NCBI RefSeq assembly: GCF_029525575.1
Contig: NZ_JAPDIA010000007.1
Location: 930,001-994,000, forward strand
Source of the DNA: Cohnella rhizosphaerae
GTDB lineage: Bacteria > Bacillota > Bacilli > Paenibacillales > Paenibacillaceae
Length of the DNA stretch: 64,000 nucleotides
Direction of reading: 5' to 3'
Below the pieces are notes generated by a model. That model was given only the letters and a program-made list of their open reading frames with translations, was not told the origin of the DNA and did not search any database. This document shows positions 29,181 to 38,479 of the stretch, in pieces; positions within the stretch are counted from its first letter, which is position 1; each line of letters opens with the position of its first letter. A program made the position numbers and the translations under genes.

Positions 29181-30176
29181 ATGTTCAGCAAAGACATCGG
29201 AATCGACTTGGGCACGGCGAACGTCTCCATCCACATTAAAGGCAAGGGCGTCGTGCTCGACGAGCCTTCCGTTGTCGCGATAGAGAACGACACCCGCAGG
29301 GTGCTGGCCGTCGGGGAAGATGCGCGCCGGATGGTCGGCCGCACCCCCGGCAATATTATCGCGATCCGCCCGCTGAAGGACGGCGTCATCGCCGACTTCG
29401 AAGTTACGGACATGATGCTGAAGGCTTTCATTCAGCGGGTCGGAGGCCGGAGCTGGTACGGACGTCCGCGAATTTTGATCTGCGCGCCTACCAATATTAC
29501 GTCGGTCGAGCAAAAGGCGATTCGCGAGGCCGCGGAACGAAGCGGAGCGAAGGAAGTTTTTCTGGAGGAAGAGCCCAAGGCGGCCGCGATCGGCGCCGGC
29601 ATGGATATCTTCCAGCCCAGCGGCAATATGGTCGTGGACATCGGCGGCGGCACGACCGACGTCGCGGTGCTGTCCATGGGCGACATCGTCACCGCCTCGT
29701 CGCTCAAAGTAGCGGGAGACAAATTCGATGCGGCAATCATGCGTTATATTAAAAATAAGTACAAGCTGCTCATCGGCGAGCGTACGAGCGAAGATATCAA
29801 GATCAAGATCGGGACCGTCTATACCGGCAGCCGGAAGGAAGAGATGGATATTCGGGGCCGGGATATGGTGTCGGGATTGCCGCTTACCGTGACGATTCAC
29901 GCGGACGAGGTCCGCGAGGCGCTGTGGGAGCCCGTATCTTCCATCGTCGCGTCCGCCAAGGCCGTGCTGGAACGGACGCCGCCGGAACTGTCGGCCGACA
30001 TCATCGACCGCGGCGTCATTCTGACGGGCGGAGGCGCGCTGCTCGACGGTCTCGACGCCTTGCTGGCGGACGAGCTCAAGGTGCCCGTGCTGATCGCCGA
30101 AGATCCGATGCATTGCGTCGTCAAGGGGACGGGCATCATGCTCGACCACCTCGACAAGATGGCGCGCCGCAAGTAG
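29181..30176 (+). CDS. mbl: MreB-family actin-like cell-shape protein (Mbl type)
   Basis: A 331-residue bacterial actin that directs lateral wall synthesis. The phosphate-1 motif IGIDLGTANV at the N-terminus, VVDIGGGTTDVAV in the middle, LTGGGALLDGL and an EDP motif near the C-terminus are the family nucleotide-binding elements. Placement after spoIIID identifies it as Mbl rather than MreB. ATG 29181 is preferred over ATG 29157 because GGAGG (29164-29168) lies between them. Confidence 0.95.
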   Translation: MFSKDIGIDLGTANVSIHIKGKGVVLDEPSVVAIENDTRRVLAVGEDARRMVGRTPGNIIAIRPLKDGVIADFEVTDMMLKAFIQRVGGRSWYGRPRILICAPTNITSVEQKAIREAAERSGAKEVFLEEEPKAAAIGAGMDIFQPSGNMVVDIGGGTTDVAVLSMGDIVTASSLKVAGDKFDAAIMRYIKNKYKLLIGERTSEDIKIKIGTVYTGSRKEEMDIRGRDMVSGLPLTVTIHADEVREALWEPVSSIVASAKAVLERTPPELSADIIDRGVILTGGGALLDGLDALLADELKVPVLIAEDPMHCVVKGTGIMLDHLDKMARRK

Positions 30177-30207
30177 CTTTCTCATAACGGGAGGGAATAA
30201 GCGCAAC

Positions 30208-31074
30208 ATGATCAGAGGATTGTATACGGCGGCTGCCGGCATGATCGCGGAGCAGCGCAGGCACGATACGGTAACGAACAACGTCGCCAACTTGAACACG
30301 CCCGGCTACAAGGGCGTTAACTCGGTGAACCGGGCGTTTCCCGAGATGCTGGTCTCGCTGATGGGCAGCCCCGACGACACGAAGGGCACGATCGGCAAAT
30401 TGAATACGGGCGTATTCGCCGAGGAGAGCCTCATCAACCTGAGCCAGGGAGACCTGAACGAGACGGGGCGCAGTCAGGATCTGGCGCTCGTGTCGGATAT
30501 CCTCGTCGACGGACAAGCCTTCGACGACTCCGGCAAGTTCGTGGACGCGAACGGCAACGTCACCTACCAGCCGCAGGCGCTGTTCACCGTGCAGAACGCG
30601 AACGGCGAACGCCGTTATTCCCGCGACGGCGGATTCCGCACGACGGCCGACGGGACGCTGATCACGCCGGACGGGATGGAGGTGCTCGGCGTGGACGGAC
30701 AACCGATCCGCGTGGACGGCACCTGGGACAACGTGCAGGTCACGTCCGACGGCCGTCTGATCGACAAGGAGACCCAGCAGCCGCTGGCAGGCAACCCGGC
30801 GCTCCTGCTCACCGAAGTGAACGATCCGAACCAGCTCATCCGCCAGGGCGACGGCAAGTACGTGTATGCGGGCGACGCGAACGGGCTGCGCCAGGTACAG
30901 GCGGGCGAGCGCGTAGAGATCAAGCAAGGCTACCTGGAGCGCTCCAACGTGGACGCTTCGCAGTCGATGGTCGACATGATGAGCGCGCTGCGCGCCTACG
31001 AGGCGAACCAGAAGATCGTTCAATACTACGATCGCAGCCTGGACAAAGCGGTCAACGACGTCGGCCGCGTATAA
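30208..31074 (+). CDS. flhO: Flagellar hook-basal body protein, FlhO type
   Basis: A 288-residue rod/hook-family axial protein. The N-terminal rod motif NNVANLNTPGYKG and the C-terminal SNVDASQSMVDMMSALRAYEANQKI helix are characteristic; the middle is the FlgE/F/G-like insert. Distal-rod proteins like this are secreted without signal peptides through the flagellar apparatus. GGGAGGG precedes ATG. The mbl-flhO-flhP order matches B. subtilis. Confidence 0.93.
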   Translation: MIRGLYTAAAGMIAEQRRHDTVTNNVANLNTPGYKGVNSVNRAFPEMLVSLMGSPDDTKGTIGKLNTGVFAEESLINLSQGDLNETGRSQDLALVSDILVDGQAFDDSGKFVDANGNVTYQPQALFTVQNANGERRYSRDGGFRTTADGTLITPDGMEVLGVDGQPIRVDGTWDNVQVTSDGRLIDKETQQPLAGNPALLLTEVNDPNQLIRQGDGKYVYAGDANGLRQVQAGERVEIKQGYLERSNVDASQSMVDMMSALRAYEANQKIVQYYDRSLDKAVNDVGRV

Positions 31075-31095
31075 TAGAAGCGAAGGGGAATCGGG

Positions 31096-31941
31096 ATGAA
31101 CAACTCCATCGTCAGCGCAGCCGCGTCCATGGGCGCTCTCCAACAGAAGCTGGACGTACTCGCCGACAATATCGCCAACGTCAACACGAAGGGCTACAAG
31201 CGCAAGAGCACGGTGTTCGAGGATATCCTGACCAACGTTCAGCCGCACGAAAAGTCGTTCGAGCTGCCGGGCCGGCGGACGCCGCTCGGCTTCACGCAAG
31301 GCTGGGGCGCTCGCGTCGTCGGCCAGCAGATCGACATGGCCCAGGGCGCGATGCAGCAGACGGACAGCCTGACGGATCTTGCGATCGCGGGCAACGCCCT
31401 GTTCGAGGTTCGCTCCGGCGGGACGCTCGACAGCGCGCGCGCGTTCACGAGACAAGGCGCCTTCCAGCTGTCGCCGACGGGCCAGGGCGACAGTCTGCTG
31501 ACGACGGCGGAAGGCTATCCGGTCGTGGCCGTGAATCCGGACGGACAGGATACGTTCGTGCGCGTGCCGAATCAATATGAGATGATCGTCGGCGCCGACG
31601 GCAGGCTGACGGCCCGTTCCTCCGACGGCAACGAATCGATCGAGCTGGGCACGCTGCGGCTGGTCGAGGTCAACAAGCCCGAGCTGCTGCAGGCGGTCGC
31701 GGACAATTTGTACGGCGTGCCTTCCGACGTGAACGTGGCGGACGTCGTCGCGAACGTCGTCGCCAGGCCCGACGAGGCGGGCGGCGTCGCGATCCGCCAG
31801 GGCTTCCTCGAGGAGTCCAACGTCAGTCTGGTGGACGAGATGGCCGACCTCGTCAACGTCCAGCGCGCTTATCAGCTCAGCGCGAGAGCGCTCAGCTCCG
31901 GCGACCAGATGTCGCAGATGGCCGCGAATCTTCGCGCGTGA
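31096..31941 (+). CDS. flhP: Flagellar hook-basal body protein, FlhP type
   Basis: A 281-residue paralogue of the preceding protein, 21 bp downstream and evidently cotranscribed. N-terminal DNIANVNTKGYKRK and C-terminal SNVSLVDEMADLVNVQRAYQL are the terminal coiled-coil motifs of distal rod proteins. Same role as FlhO. Confidence 0.93.
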   Translation: MNNSIVSAAASMGALQQKLDVLADNIANVNTKGYKRKSTVFEDILTNVQPHEKSFELPGRRTPLGFTQGWGARVVGQQIDMAQGAMQQTDSLTDLAIAGNALFEVRSGGTLDSARAFTRQGAFQLSPTGQGDSLLTTAEGYPVVAVNPDGQDTFVRVPNQYEMIVGADGRLTARSSDGNESIELGTLRLVEVNKPELLQAVADNLYGVPSDVNVADVVANVVARPDEAGGVAIRQGFLEESNVSLVDEMADLVNVQRAYQLSARALSSGDQMSQMAANLRA

Positions 31942-32084
31942 CGCGGGTTGAACGTCGGCGGCGGGCGTTGCTTCAGCATGCGCTGCCGACGGGCCGCTTG
32001 CGCAATTCCGACCCAAAGCTTAGAATAAATTGACTCGAACGCATCGATTTATTCGGGCTTCTTTATTCTGAAGGAGGATCTACC

Positions 32085-32318
32085 GTGTCAGCTACGAAGC
32101 GTCCGACGGACAAGAAGCGGCGATCCGCGGGACGTCTCATGATGCTGATCGTTTGGATTGGCGTCAAGGTTTTGTTCGTCCCGGTATTGTGCATCTTGGC
32201 GCTCCTGGCGGGGCTTGGGATCGGATACGCGGTGCTCGGCAAGCAGGAATGGTCGGACGTGTTCGACTGGAATACCTGGAAGCACATGTACGATCTCATT
32301 TTCGAGGGCAGTCGCTAG
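32085..32318 (+). CDS. EpuA-like small single-pass membrane protein
   Basis: A 77-residue protein: a basic N-terminus (KRPTDKKRRS), one strong membrane helix (about 18-48) and an acidic/aromatic tail (EWSDVFDWNTW). Such proteins near fabZ or murA belong to the EpuA family, often misnamed 'RNA polymerase subunit beta'. Start GTG 32085 follows a full AAGGAGGAT. Function unknown. Confidence 0.75.
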   Translation: MSATKRPTDKKRRSAGRLMMLIVWIGVKVLFVPVLCILALLAGLGIGYAVLGKQEWSDVFDWNTWKHMYDLIFEGSR

Positions 32319-32363
32319 CCGCCGTTGGATTTTAGGAGGCAGGCACGCCGCGAGTGCGGGATT

Positions 32364-32412
32364 GTAAGACAACAAGGAGACTCCCCGTCTTACGGCAAGG
32401 GGAGTTTTTTTT
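32364..32412 (+). terminator. Terminator/possible attenuator after the EpuA-like gene
   Basis: ACTCCCC (32380-32386) and GGGGAGT (32399-32405) followed by eight Ts form a terminator. A second stem, GTAAGAC (32364-32370) with GTCTTAC (32387-32393), interleaves with it, so the two are either mutually exclusive or form a pseudoknot. Confidence 0.75.
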
Positions 32413-32558
32413 ATGCGCAAATGCGATACATATGGTATCATTTACCCGTGACGATCGAACGGGATTTTACCCGAAGCGGGACTGGCGGTATAATAAAAGC
32501 TGACAACGGTCTTGCGATCGCGATCGCGGAGCCGATGGCGGAATGGGAGGCTCCGGCG

Positions 32559-33077
32559 GTGAATGTGCCGAATCTGTTGACGATGTCCCGCTTTGTCCTG
32601 ATCCCCGTTTTTTTGGCGCTATTTTTGGACGGACATCCTATATGGGCGTTGATCGTGGTTTTCGCGGCCGGAATTACGGACATGCTGGACGGCTATATCG
32701 CCCGCCGCAGCGGTCTTGTGACGCAGATCGGCATTATGCTCGATCCGCTGGCGGACAAGCTCATGATGCTTGCCGTCGTGGGAGCGTTGCTGGCGGCCGG
32801 AGAGATTCCTTGGCTTGCGGCTGGCGCGATGGCGTTTCGCGAGGTAGGGATGATCGCGTTCGGCACGTTCTTTCATTTTCGGGGCAAGCGCACGGTGCCC
32901 GCCAATTCGTTCGGCAAGCTGACGACCGTCATCTATTACCTCGCCATCGTGCTGTTGATCCTCGATCGGCCGGGGGGCGTCGTCGCACTTTGGATTGCCG
33001 TCGGTCTGTCGTTCGTGACGTCCTTCGTTTATCTTGCTTCATTTAAAGAACTGAACGGCGAGACGAAGTCCGCTTGA
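32559..33077 (+). CDS. CDP-alcohol phosphatidyltransferase (PgsA-like)
   Basis: A 172-residue integral membrane enzyme, probably forming phosphatidylglycerophosphate from CDP-diacylglycerol and glycerol-3-phosphate. The complete family motif D-x2-DG-x2-AR-x8-G-x3-D-x3-D is visible in DMLDGYIARR...GIMLDPLAD. The start is best placed at GTG 32559 (product begins NVPNLLTMSRF), with GGGAGG 8 bases upstream; longer in-frame starts add atypical sequence and overlap the terminator. Which CDP-alcohol acceptor is used cannot be told. Confidence 0.88.
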   Translation: MNVPNLLTMSRFVLIPVFLALFLDGHPIWALIVVFAAGITDMLDGYIARRSGLVTQIGIMLDPLADKLMMLAVVGALLAAGEIPWLAAGAMAFREVGMIAFGTFFHFRGKRTVPANSFGKLTTVIYYLAIVLLILDRPGGVVALWIAVGLSFVTSFVYLASFKELNGETKSA

Positions 33078-33268
33078 GCGTGCGCAGCCGTACCGAAGGG
33101 CGACAAAAGGACTTGCCGCAAGGCCGCGCGGGAAGCGATCGGCACCGGAGGCAAGCCCTCTTATATTCAACCTTCGCGGCTGCAGGACGCGGAAGGATTA
33201 TACATAGTATGGGCGCCGGGGCCCGCTGTTATTCCTTGGTCGCCGTACATTCGGAGGGAGTATCGTTC

Positions 33269-33711
33269 ATGCTCGACATCAATCAAATTCAAGAGATCAT
33301 TCCGCACCGCCAGCCTTTCCTTCTTATCGACCGCATCCTCGAGCTCGAGCCTGGCAAACGCGCGGTCGGACTTAAAAACGTGACGATGAACGAACCGTAT
33401 TTTGCCGGGCACTTCCCTGGCTTCCCGGTCATGCCGGGGGGTCCTGATCCTGGAGGCGCTTGCGCAGGTCGGAGCCGCGGCGATCCTCGGACTCGAGGAA
33501 AACAAGGGGAAGATCGGCTTGTTCGCCGGCGTGGACGAGTTCCGCTGGCGGGGGGCAGGTTACGCCAGGGGACACGCTGACGCTCGAGGTCGAGATTATC
33601 CGGCTGAAGGGACCCGTCGGCAAAGGACAGGCATGCGCAAAGGTGGACGGCAAGGTCGTCGCCGAAGGCGTGCTGATGTTCGCGCTGACCGATCCGGCGA
33701 AGGAGAGATGA
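33269..33711 (+). CDS. fabZ: 3-hydroxyacyl-[ACP] dehydratase FabZ (two frame breaks)
   Basis: One 146-residue hot-dog-fold enzyme of fatty acid elongation once a G is removed from each of the G6 runs at 33436-33441 and 33550-33555. The corrected protein has catalytic H48 (AGHFPG) and E62 (LILEALAQ) at the expected positions, and normal length. GGAGGGAG precedes ATG 33269. In B. subtilis ywpB/fabZ also follows flhP. FabZ is normally needed for growth, so two real frameshifts are unlikely; this is the best internal argument that the breaks are sequence errors. Confidence 0.93.
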
Positions 33712-33807
33712 ACGTACGGCCCCGGCGCGCCGGGCTCTCGCGGTGTGACGCAGAGTGCGGCGCCTGGGTATAGATAAAGAGACCACAGACGGAAGGATGA
33801 GAATTTG

Positions 33808-35511
33808 ATGACCATTGCTGCGAACGAAGTGTATGAATCCTGGCTTAACCATTCCAAAGTAGACGCCTCGACCAAGGAGGAGCTGCGCGCGATCGCGGAC
33901 AAGCCCGCGGAGATCGAAGACCGCTTCTACCGCGAGCTCGAGTTCGGCACGGGCGGCCTCCGCGGCGTGATGGGCGCGGGCACGAACCGGATGAACCGGT
34001 ACATGATCGGCCGAGCGACGCAGGGCTTCGCCAATTACTTGCTGCGCAACTTCGAATCTCCCTCCGTCGTCATCGCGCACGATTCCCGCAATAATTCGGA
34101 TATCTTCTCGCTCGAGACGGCCCGGGTGCTGGCGGCGAACGGCATCAAGGCTTATTTGTTCCGTTCGCTGCGCCCGACGCCTCAGCTGTCGTTCGCGGTC
34201 CGGGATCTGAAGGCCGCAGGCGGCGTCGTCGTGACGGCCAGCCACAACCCGCCCGAATACAACGGGTACAAGGTCTACGGCCAGGACGGCTGCCAGCTCG
34301 TGCCGCATCAGGCGGAGCAGGTCATCGCCGAGATTCGCGAGGTCGACGCGTTCGAGGACGTCAAGCGCCTGAGCCAAGCCGAAGGCGAGGCGCAGGGCCT
34401 GATCGTATGGCTGGGCGAGGACGAAGACAATCGGTTCGTACATACGGTAGCCGCGCAATCCGTTCATCCCGAGGTGCTGAAAAGCGGCGCCGGAGCGGCG
34501 TTGTCCGTCGTTTATACGCCGCTGCACGGCGCGGGCAACATGCCCGTGCGCTGGGTGCTGGCAGAAGCGGGCTTCACGAACGTTCACGTCGTGCCCGAGC
34601 AGGAGCAGCCGAACGGCATGTTCTCGACCGTCAAGTCTCCGAACCCGGAGGAGCACGAGGCATTCACGCTCGCGATCAAACTGGCGGATGAAGTAGGCGC
34701 GGATATTATTATCGGCACCGATCCGGACTGCGACCGCATGGGCGCCGTCGTCAAGAACGACAAGGGCGAATACGTCGTGCTGTCCGGCAACCAGTCCGGC
34801 GCGCTGATGGTACATTATTTGCTGTCCAATCTGCAGGCCAAGGGACGCCTGCCTGCGAACGGCGCCGTCATCAAGACGATCGTCACGAGCGAGATGGGCG
34901 CGGACATTGCGCGTTCCTTCGGCAGTACGGTCATCAACACGCTTACCGGCTTCAAGTACATTGGCGAAAAGATGACCGAGTTCGAATCCACGGGAGAGCA
35001 CGCCTTCCTATTCGGCTACGAGGAGAGCTACGGCTATCTCGCCGGCACGTACGCGCGGGACAAGGACGCGGTCGTCGCGTCGCTGCTCATCTGCGAGGCT
35101 GCGGCGTTCTACAAGACGCAGGGCAAGACGCTGTACGACGTATTGCTCGAGCTGTACGCGAAGTATGGCACGTACCTGGAGAAGCTGGAGTCCCGCACGC
35201 TCAAAGGCAAGGACGGCGTCGCCCAGATCGCCGCGATCATGGCGGACTGGCGCTCGAACCCGCCCGCCGAAGTAGGCGGCATCAAGGTGGATCAGGTGCT
35301 CGATTACGAGCTGGGACTGGACGGCCTGCCGAAGGAAAACGTGCTGAAGTTCTTGCGCGCGGACGGCTCCTGGTTCTGCCTTCGTCCTTCGGGAACCGAG
35401 CCGAAGATTAAAGTATACTTCGCCGTTCGCGGCGACGGTCTCGATGGCGCGAACGCCGCGCTGGACGCGCTGGTGGTCGCGGTCATGGCGCGCGTAGACG
35501 CGCTTAGCTGA
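33808..35511 (+). CDS. pgcA: Phospho-sugar mutase (alpha-phosphoglucomutase type)
   Basis: A 567-residue enzyme interconverting glucose-6-phosphate and glucose-1-phosphate, the entry to UDP-glucose and wall/exopolysaccharide precursors. All four family motifs are present: active serine S145 in TASHNP, metal-binding DPDCD (about 304-308), sugar-binding GYEESYGY, and phosphate-binding RPSGTEPK near the C-terminus. ATG 33808 follows GGAAGGATGAG. PMM activity cannot be excluded. Confidence 0.92.
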   Translation: MTIAANEVYESWLNHSKVDASTKEELRAIADKPAEIEDRFYRELEFGTGGLRGVMGAGTNRMNRYMIGRATQGFANYLLRNFESPSVVIAHDSRNNSDIFSLETARVLAANGIKAYLFRSLRPTPQLSFAVRDLKAAGGVVVTASHNPPEYNGYKVYGQDGCQLVPHQAEQVIAEIREVDAFEDVKRLSQAEGEAQGLIVWLGEDEDNRFVHTVAAQSVHPEVLKSGAGAALSVVYTPLHGAGNMPVRWVLAEAGFTNVHVVPEQEQPNGMFSTVKSPNPEEHEAFTLAIKLADEVGADIIIGTDPDCDRMGAVVKNDKGEYVVLSGNQSGALMVHYLLSNLQAKGRLPANGAVIKTIVTSEMGADIARSFGSTVINTLTGFKYIGEKMTEFESTGEHAFLFGYEESYGYLAGTYARDKDAVVASLLICEAAAFYKTQGKTLYDVLLELYAKYGTYLEKLESRTLKGKDGVAQIAAIMADWRSNPPAEVGGIKVDQVLDYELGLDGLPKENVLKFLRADGSWFCLRPSGTEPKIKVYFAVRGDGLDGANAALDALVVAVMARVDALS

Positions 35512-35543
35512 AGAGGTCCCGCGCCGCTTCGGCCCACCATTCT

Positions 35544-35579
35544 GCCCGCAGCCGCATGCGCTCCGCACGGCTTGCGGGC
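35544..35579 (+). other. Stem-loop downstream of pgcA
   Basis: GCCCGCAGCCG (35544-35554) pairs with CGGCTTGCGGGC (35568-35579) with one bulged T. No T-tract follows, so it may be an mRNA 3' end structure rather than a true terminator. Confidence 0.5.
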
Positions 35580-35870
35580 GCTTGTGCGCTTGGCGGCGGC
35601 GAGGCATGCGGTCCGAAATCGTAGAGCGGCCGGACGAACGAATGGGAAGACGATTTGACGGACGTATAGAAGGAAGGTTGGCGGCGACGGCGCCTGCCTG
35701 CAGAGTTCCTGTGTCCGCGCGCTGTCGCATCCTGTCGCGGTATTGCGCGGGAATTCGCGGGAAATGAAGTATAATGACGTTAGCGGACCATTTCGTTCGA
35801 AACTTGAGCGAAAGCGTCTTCGTCTAATAAACGGAACTACATAGGCTTCGTGCGCTTCGACGAGCCAAGA

Positions 35871-35914
35871 GGGAAAATCGGGGAAAAATGACGTTTTCGG
35901 CATTCGATTTTCCC
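35871..35914 (+). repeat. Long perfect-stem hairpin in intergenic DNA
   Basis: GGGAAAATCG (35871-35880) and CGATTTTCCC (35905-35914) form a perfect 10-bp stem; the 24-nt interior contains a second AAAA/TTTT stem. The flanks GGAACTACAT and ATACTACATTT recall dispersed intergenic repeats of Paenibacillus as I remember them (not checked). Confidence 0.6.
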
Positions 35915-36025
35915 TTATCTGCAATACTACATTTAATTGCCGGCAGAGGTAACTTTCGGATGAACCGCGCGGCGCTTGAACGCGGCGTGCGGCGTCGCCG
36001 ATGAGATTAAAAGGGAGTGGAAGCG

Positions 36026-38118
36026 GTGCCTGTATGGCTGGATCAATGGAATCGCAGACTGGCGAAGTGGCTCTGGTGGGTCGTGCTGGTCGGCGTGCTG
36101 GGCTCGCTGCCCGTCGCTTATGCGCGCGTGCAGACGGAGCATTCGGCGGACAAAGTGGAAATCATCGTGGACTACAAGGACATTTTGACGATCGCCGCTA
36201 CGCAGGCCGATCCGAAGGCTTTTGCCCAGGAACAGCTTAAAAAAGCTGAAGGATGCGGGCGTCAACGCCATGGCCGTGTTCGAGAGCAATCTGGACGAAC
36301 TGGGCCTGACCGGGGACGTGACGATGTATACGGCGCAACAAGCCGCGCAGCTGGAAGGCGAGTTGAGCGCGCCGGGCGACAATCGTACCTACGTGATGTT
36401 CAACAAGGCCGACACCGAATCCGCGATCCGTCCGATCGTAGAGGACGCTTTCAAGCAGGCCGGCGTAAGCGTCGCGTCCTGGTCCGCGAAAGGCCGCGAC
36501 GGCATCGTTCTCGGCGTCGGTCCCGATGACGCAAGACTGCGTCCGATGGAGCCGAACCCGCTCGCCATGCAGGCGATTCACGATGCCGGGCTGATGGTCG
36601 TGCCGCGCATTTCCGATCGCACCCAGCCTTACGATGCCGCGCGCGTGTCCGACTGGCTGGCCAAGTTCAAAGCAGTTGGCGCTACGCGGATCATATTCGA
36701 CGGGGGAGGCCGTCACGGGATACAACAGTCAGGCCGACCAGCGGAGTTTGGACGACTTTGCCAAGCAGCTCAAGGAAGGTGGATTCGGCGTCGCCGTCAT
36801 CGAGAATTTGAAGGCGCCGCAGCTTGGCATGGGCGCGCTGGCCCAGAAGCTTAACTACAACGCGGTCCGCCTGCACTCGGTGTCCGAGGGCGAGATGATG
36901 GTGATCAGCCCCGAGACGCTGAAGGACCGTCTCGTGCTGGCCGTGAAAGACCGCAACATTCGAATGATCTACCTGAACGCCGCCCCGGCTCGCGACGACA
37001 AAAAGGCGGTCGTGACGCACCCGATCGACAAGACGATCGTTACGGCGCTGACCGGAGACGACGGCGCGATCGAGCGCATGCGCGACTTCGGCTTCGTGAC
37101 GGGCGAAGCCCATGCCTTCAAGGTTCACAAGGCGCCTGCCGAGGCGTTGTGGCGTGGTCTCGCGATCGCGGGCGCGGTCTCTTTGATCGCGCTGATGATC
37201 GGCCTGTTCCTGCCGCCGCTGCTGCTGCCGGTCGCGATCCTCGGGTTTATCGGCGGCGCGGGCGTGTTCCTGCTCGATTCGTCGCTGCTGACGCAGGCGC
37301 TGGCGCTGTTCGTCGCGATCGCGGCGCCGACGGTGTCCGTCGTGACGCTGGTCCGTCTGCTCCGAGCGAGGAGGAGCCGTCCCGAGAACTTCCGTCAGTC
37401 CGCAGGACGTCGGCTGGGGGCCGCGATCCTGTTCTATATACGGACGGCGATCTTGTCCGTCATCGCCATCCCGTTCGTGATCGCGCTGCTGAACGACATC
37501 ACGTACGAGCTCGTGCTGCAGCAGTTCCGCGGCGTTAGCCTTCTTCACCTTGCGCCGATCGCGCTGGTGGCGCTGTACGTGTTTTTCTACGGCTCGGCCA
37601 ACGGCTTCTGGGGCAACATCCGGCAACTGCTGGTCATGCCGATCAAGGTATTCTGGGTCGTCGTCGGCGTCTTCGTATTAGCCGCGGGCTACTACTACCT
37701 GACGCGTACGGGCAACGGCGGCTCCGCTTCCGGCATCGAGATGAAGCTGCGCACGTTCCTCGAGACGACCTTCCACGTTCGTCCGAGATTCAAGGAATTC
37801 GCGATGGGGCATCCGCTCATGCTGCTCGGCCTGTTCCTGTCGCTTCGCTATCCGAAATGGCCGCTCGTGCTCATCGTCGCCGCCACGATCGGACAGCTGT
37901 CGATGGTCGATACGTTCGCGCATATCCATACGCCTGCCGTGCTGTCCGCCACCCGGGATCTGCTGGGACTCGGCATCGGCTTCCTGATCGGCCTCGTGCT
38001 CATCGTCGCATGGCAGGTGCTCGAGCGATTGTGGGCGGCTTGGGGGGAAACGGATTGCCGTGAAGTGAGCTCCGCGCGGGCGCGATGGCGCGATAATCTA
38101 GGGTGCCGGGTAGAGTGA
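36026..38118 (+). CDS. DUF5693-like multi-pass membrane protein (two frame breaks)
   Basis: One gene of about 696 residues after removing one base from A6 at 36239-36244 and one from G5 at 36702-36706. Topology: an N-terminal membrane helix, a soluble extracytoplasmic region of about 340 residues, then a C-terminal half with some 8-10 hydrophobic helices. The likely start is GTG 36026, 8 bases after AAGGGAG; GTG 36017 overlaps that site. It resembles the DUF5693 proteins commonly encoded next to csaB in Paenibacillaceae, suggesting a part in secondary wall polymer handling. No catalytic motif is recognised. Confidence 0.78.
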
Positions 38119-38346
38119 ACGTCGCGCGGAAGCAAGGTTCGGGCGAGATCCGGCAGATGGGGTAGAGCGAGCGTGGCGCTTGCGGTAGGATTCGGTGAAG
38201 ACCGGATGGGACCGGGTAGGCGAGCGTTATGCAGGCGGCATGATCCGGAGAAGACCGGATGGGGCCGGGTAAATCAAGCGTGCGCAGGCCGCAGGATTCG
38301 GGCAATATCCGGTGGAATCGGGTAAGAAGAGCGTAGGCGTTAGAGG
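38108..38346 (+). repeat. Degenerate 53-bp tandem repeat, four copies plus a partial
   Basis: Units begin at GGGTA at 38108, 38160, 38214, 38267 and 38320 (spacing 52-54 bp). Each unit reads roughly GGGTA-(a/g)-GCGAGCGT, a variable GC core, AGGATTCGG, then CCGGATGGG. Most units can fold a short hairpin such as ATCCGG/CCGGAT. It starts within the last codons of the membrane protein gene and ends before csaB. The period is not a multiple of three, so it is not a coding repeat. Confidence 0.8.
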
Positions 38347-38479
38347 CGCGGCGTCTGCCGGCAGGCAGCGCCGCAGCTCCCCGTGCGAGGCGAGGCGGCG
38401 CATGTCGGCTGCCACCCTTACTTGAGGCGCGGGTCGCTTTCATCTGAATTTAAGGCAAACATAGGCGGTGCATGGCATA

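Larger units (their letters stand above)
35512..36025. other. Intergenic region between pgcA and the DUF5693-like gene
   Basis: About 510 bp without a supportable gene. It contains a GC-rich inverted repeat just after pgcA, a lone TATAAT at 35770-35775 without a good -35 element, and a long hairpin at 35871-35914. Confidence 0.55.

Noticed and set aside
35582..35767. Short open frames between pgcA and the DUF5693-like gene
   Set aside because: Arg-rich random-looking translations with no ribosome site.
38108..38346. CRISPR array
   Set aside because: Units are degenerate throughout with no unique spacers of constant length and no cas genes in the window.
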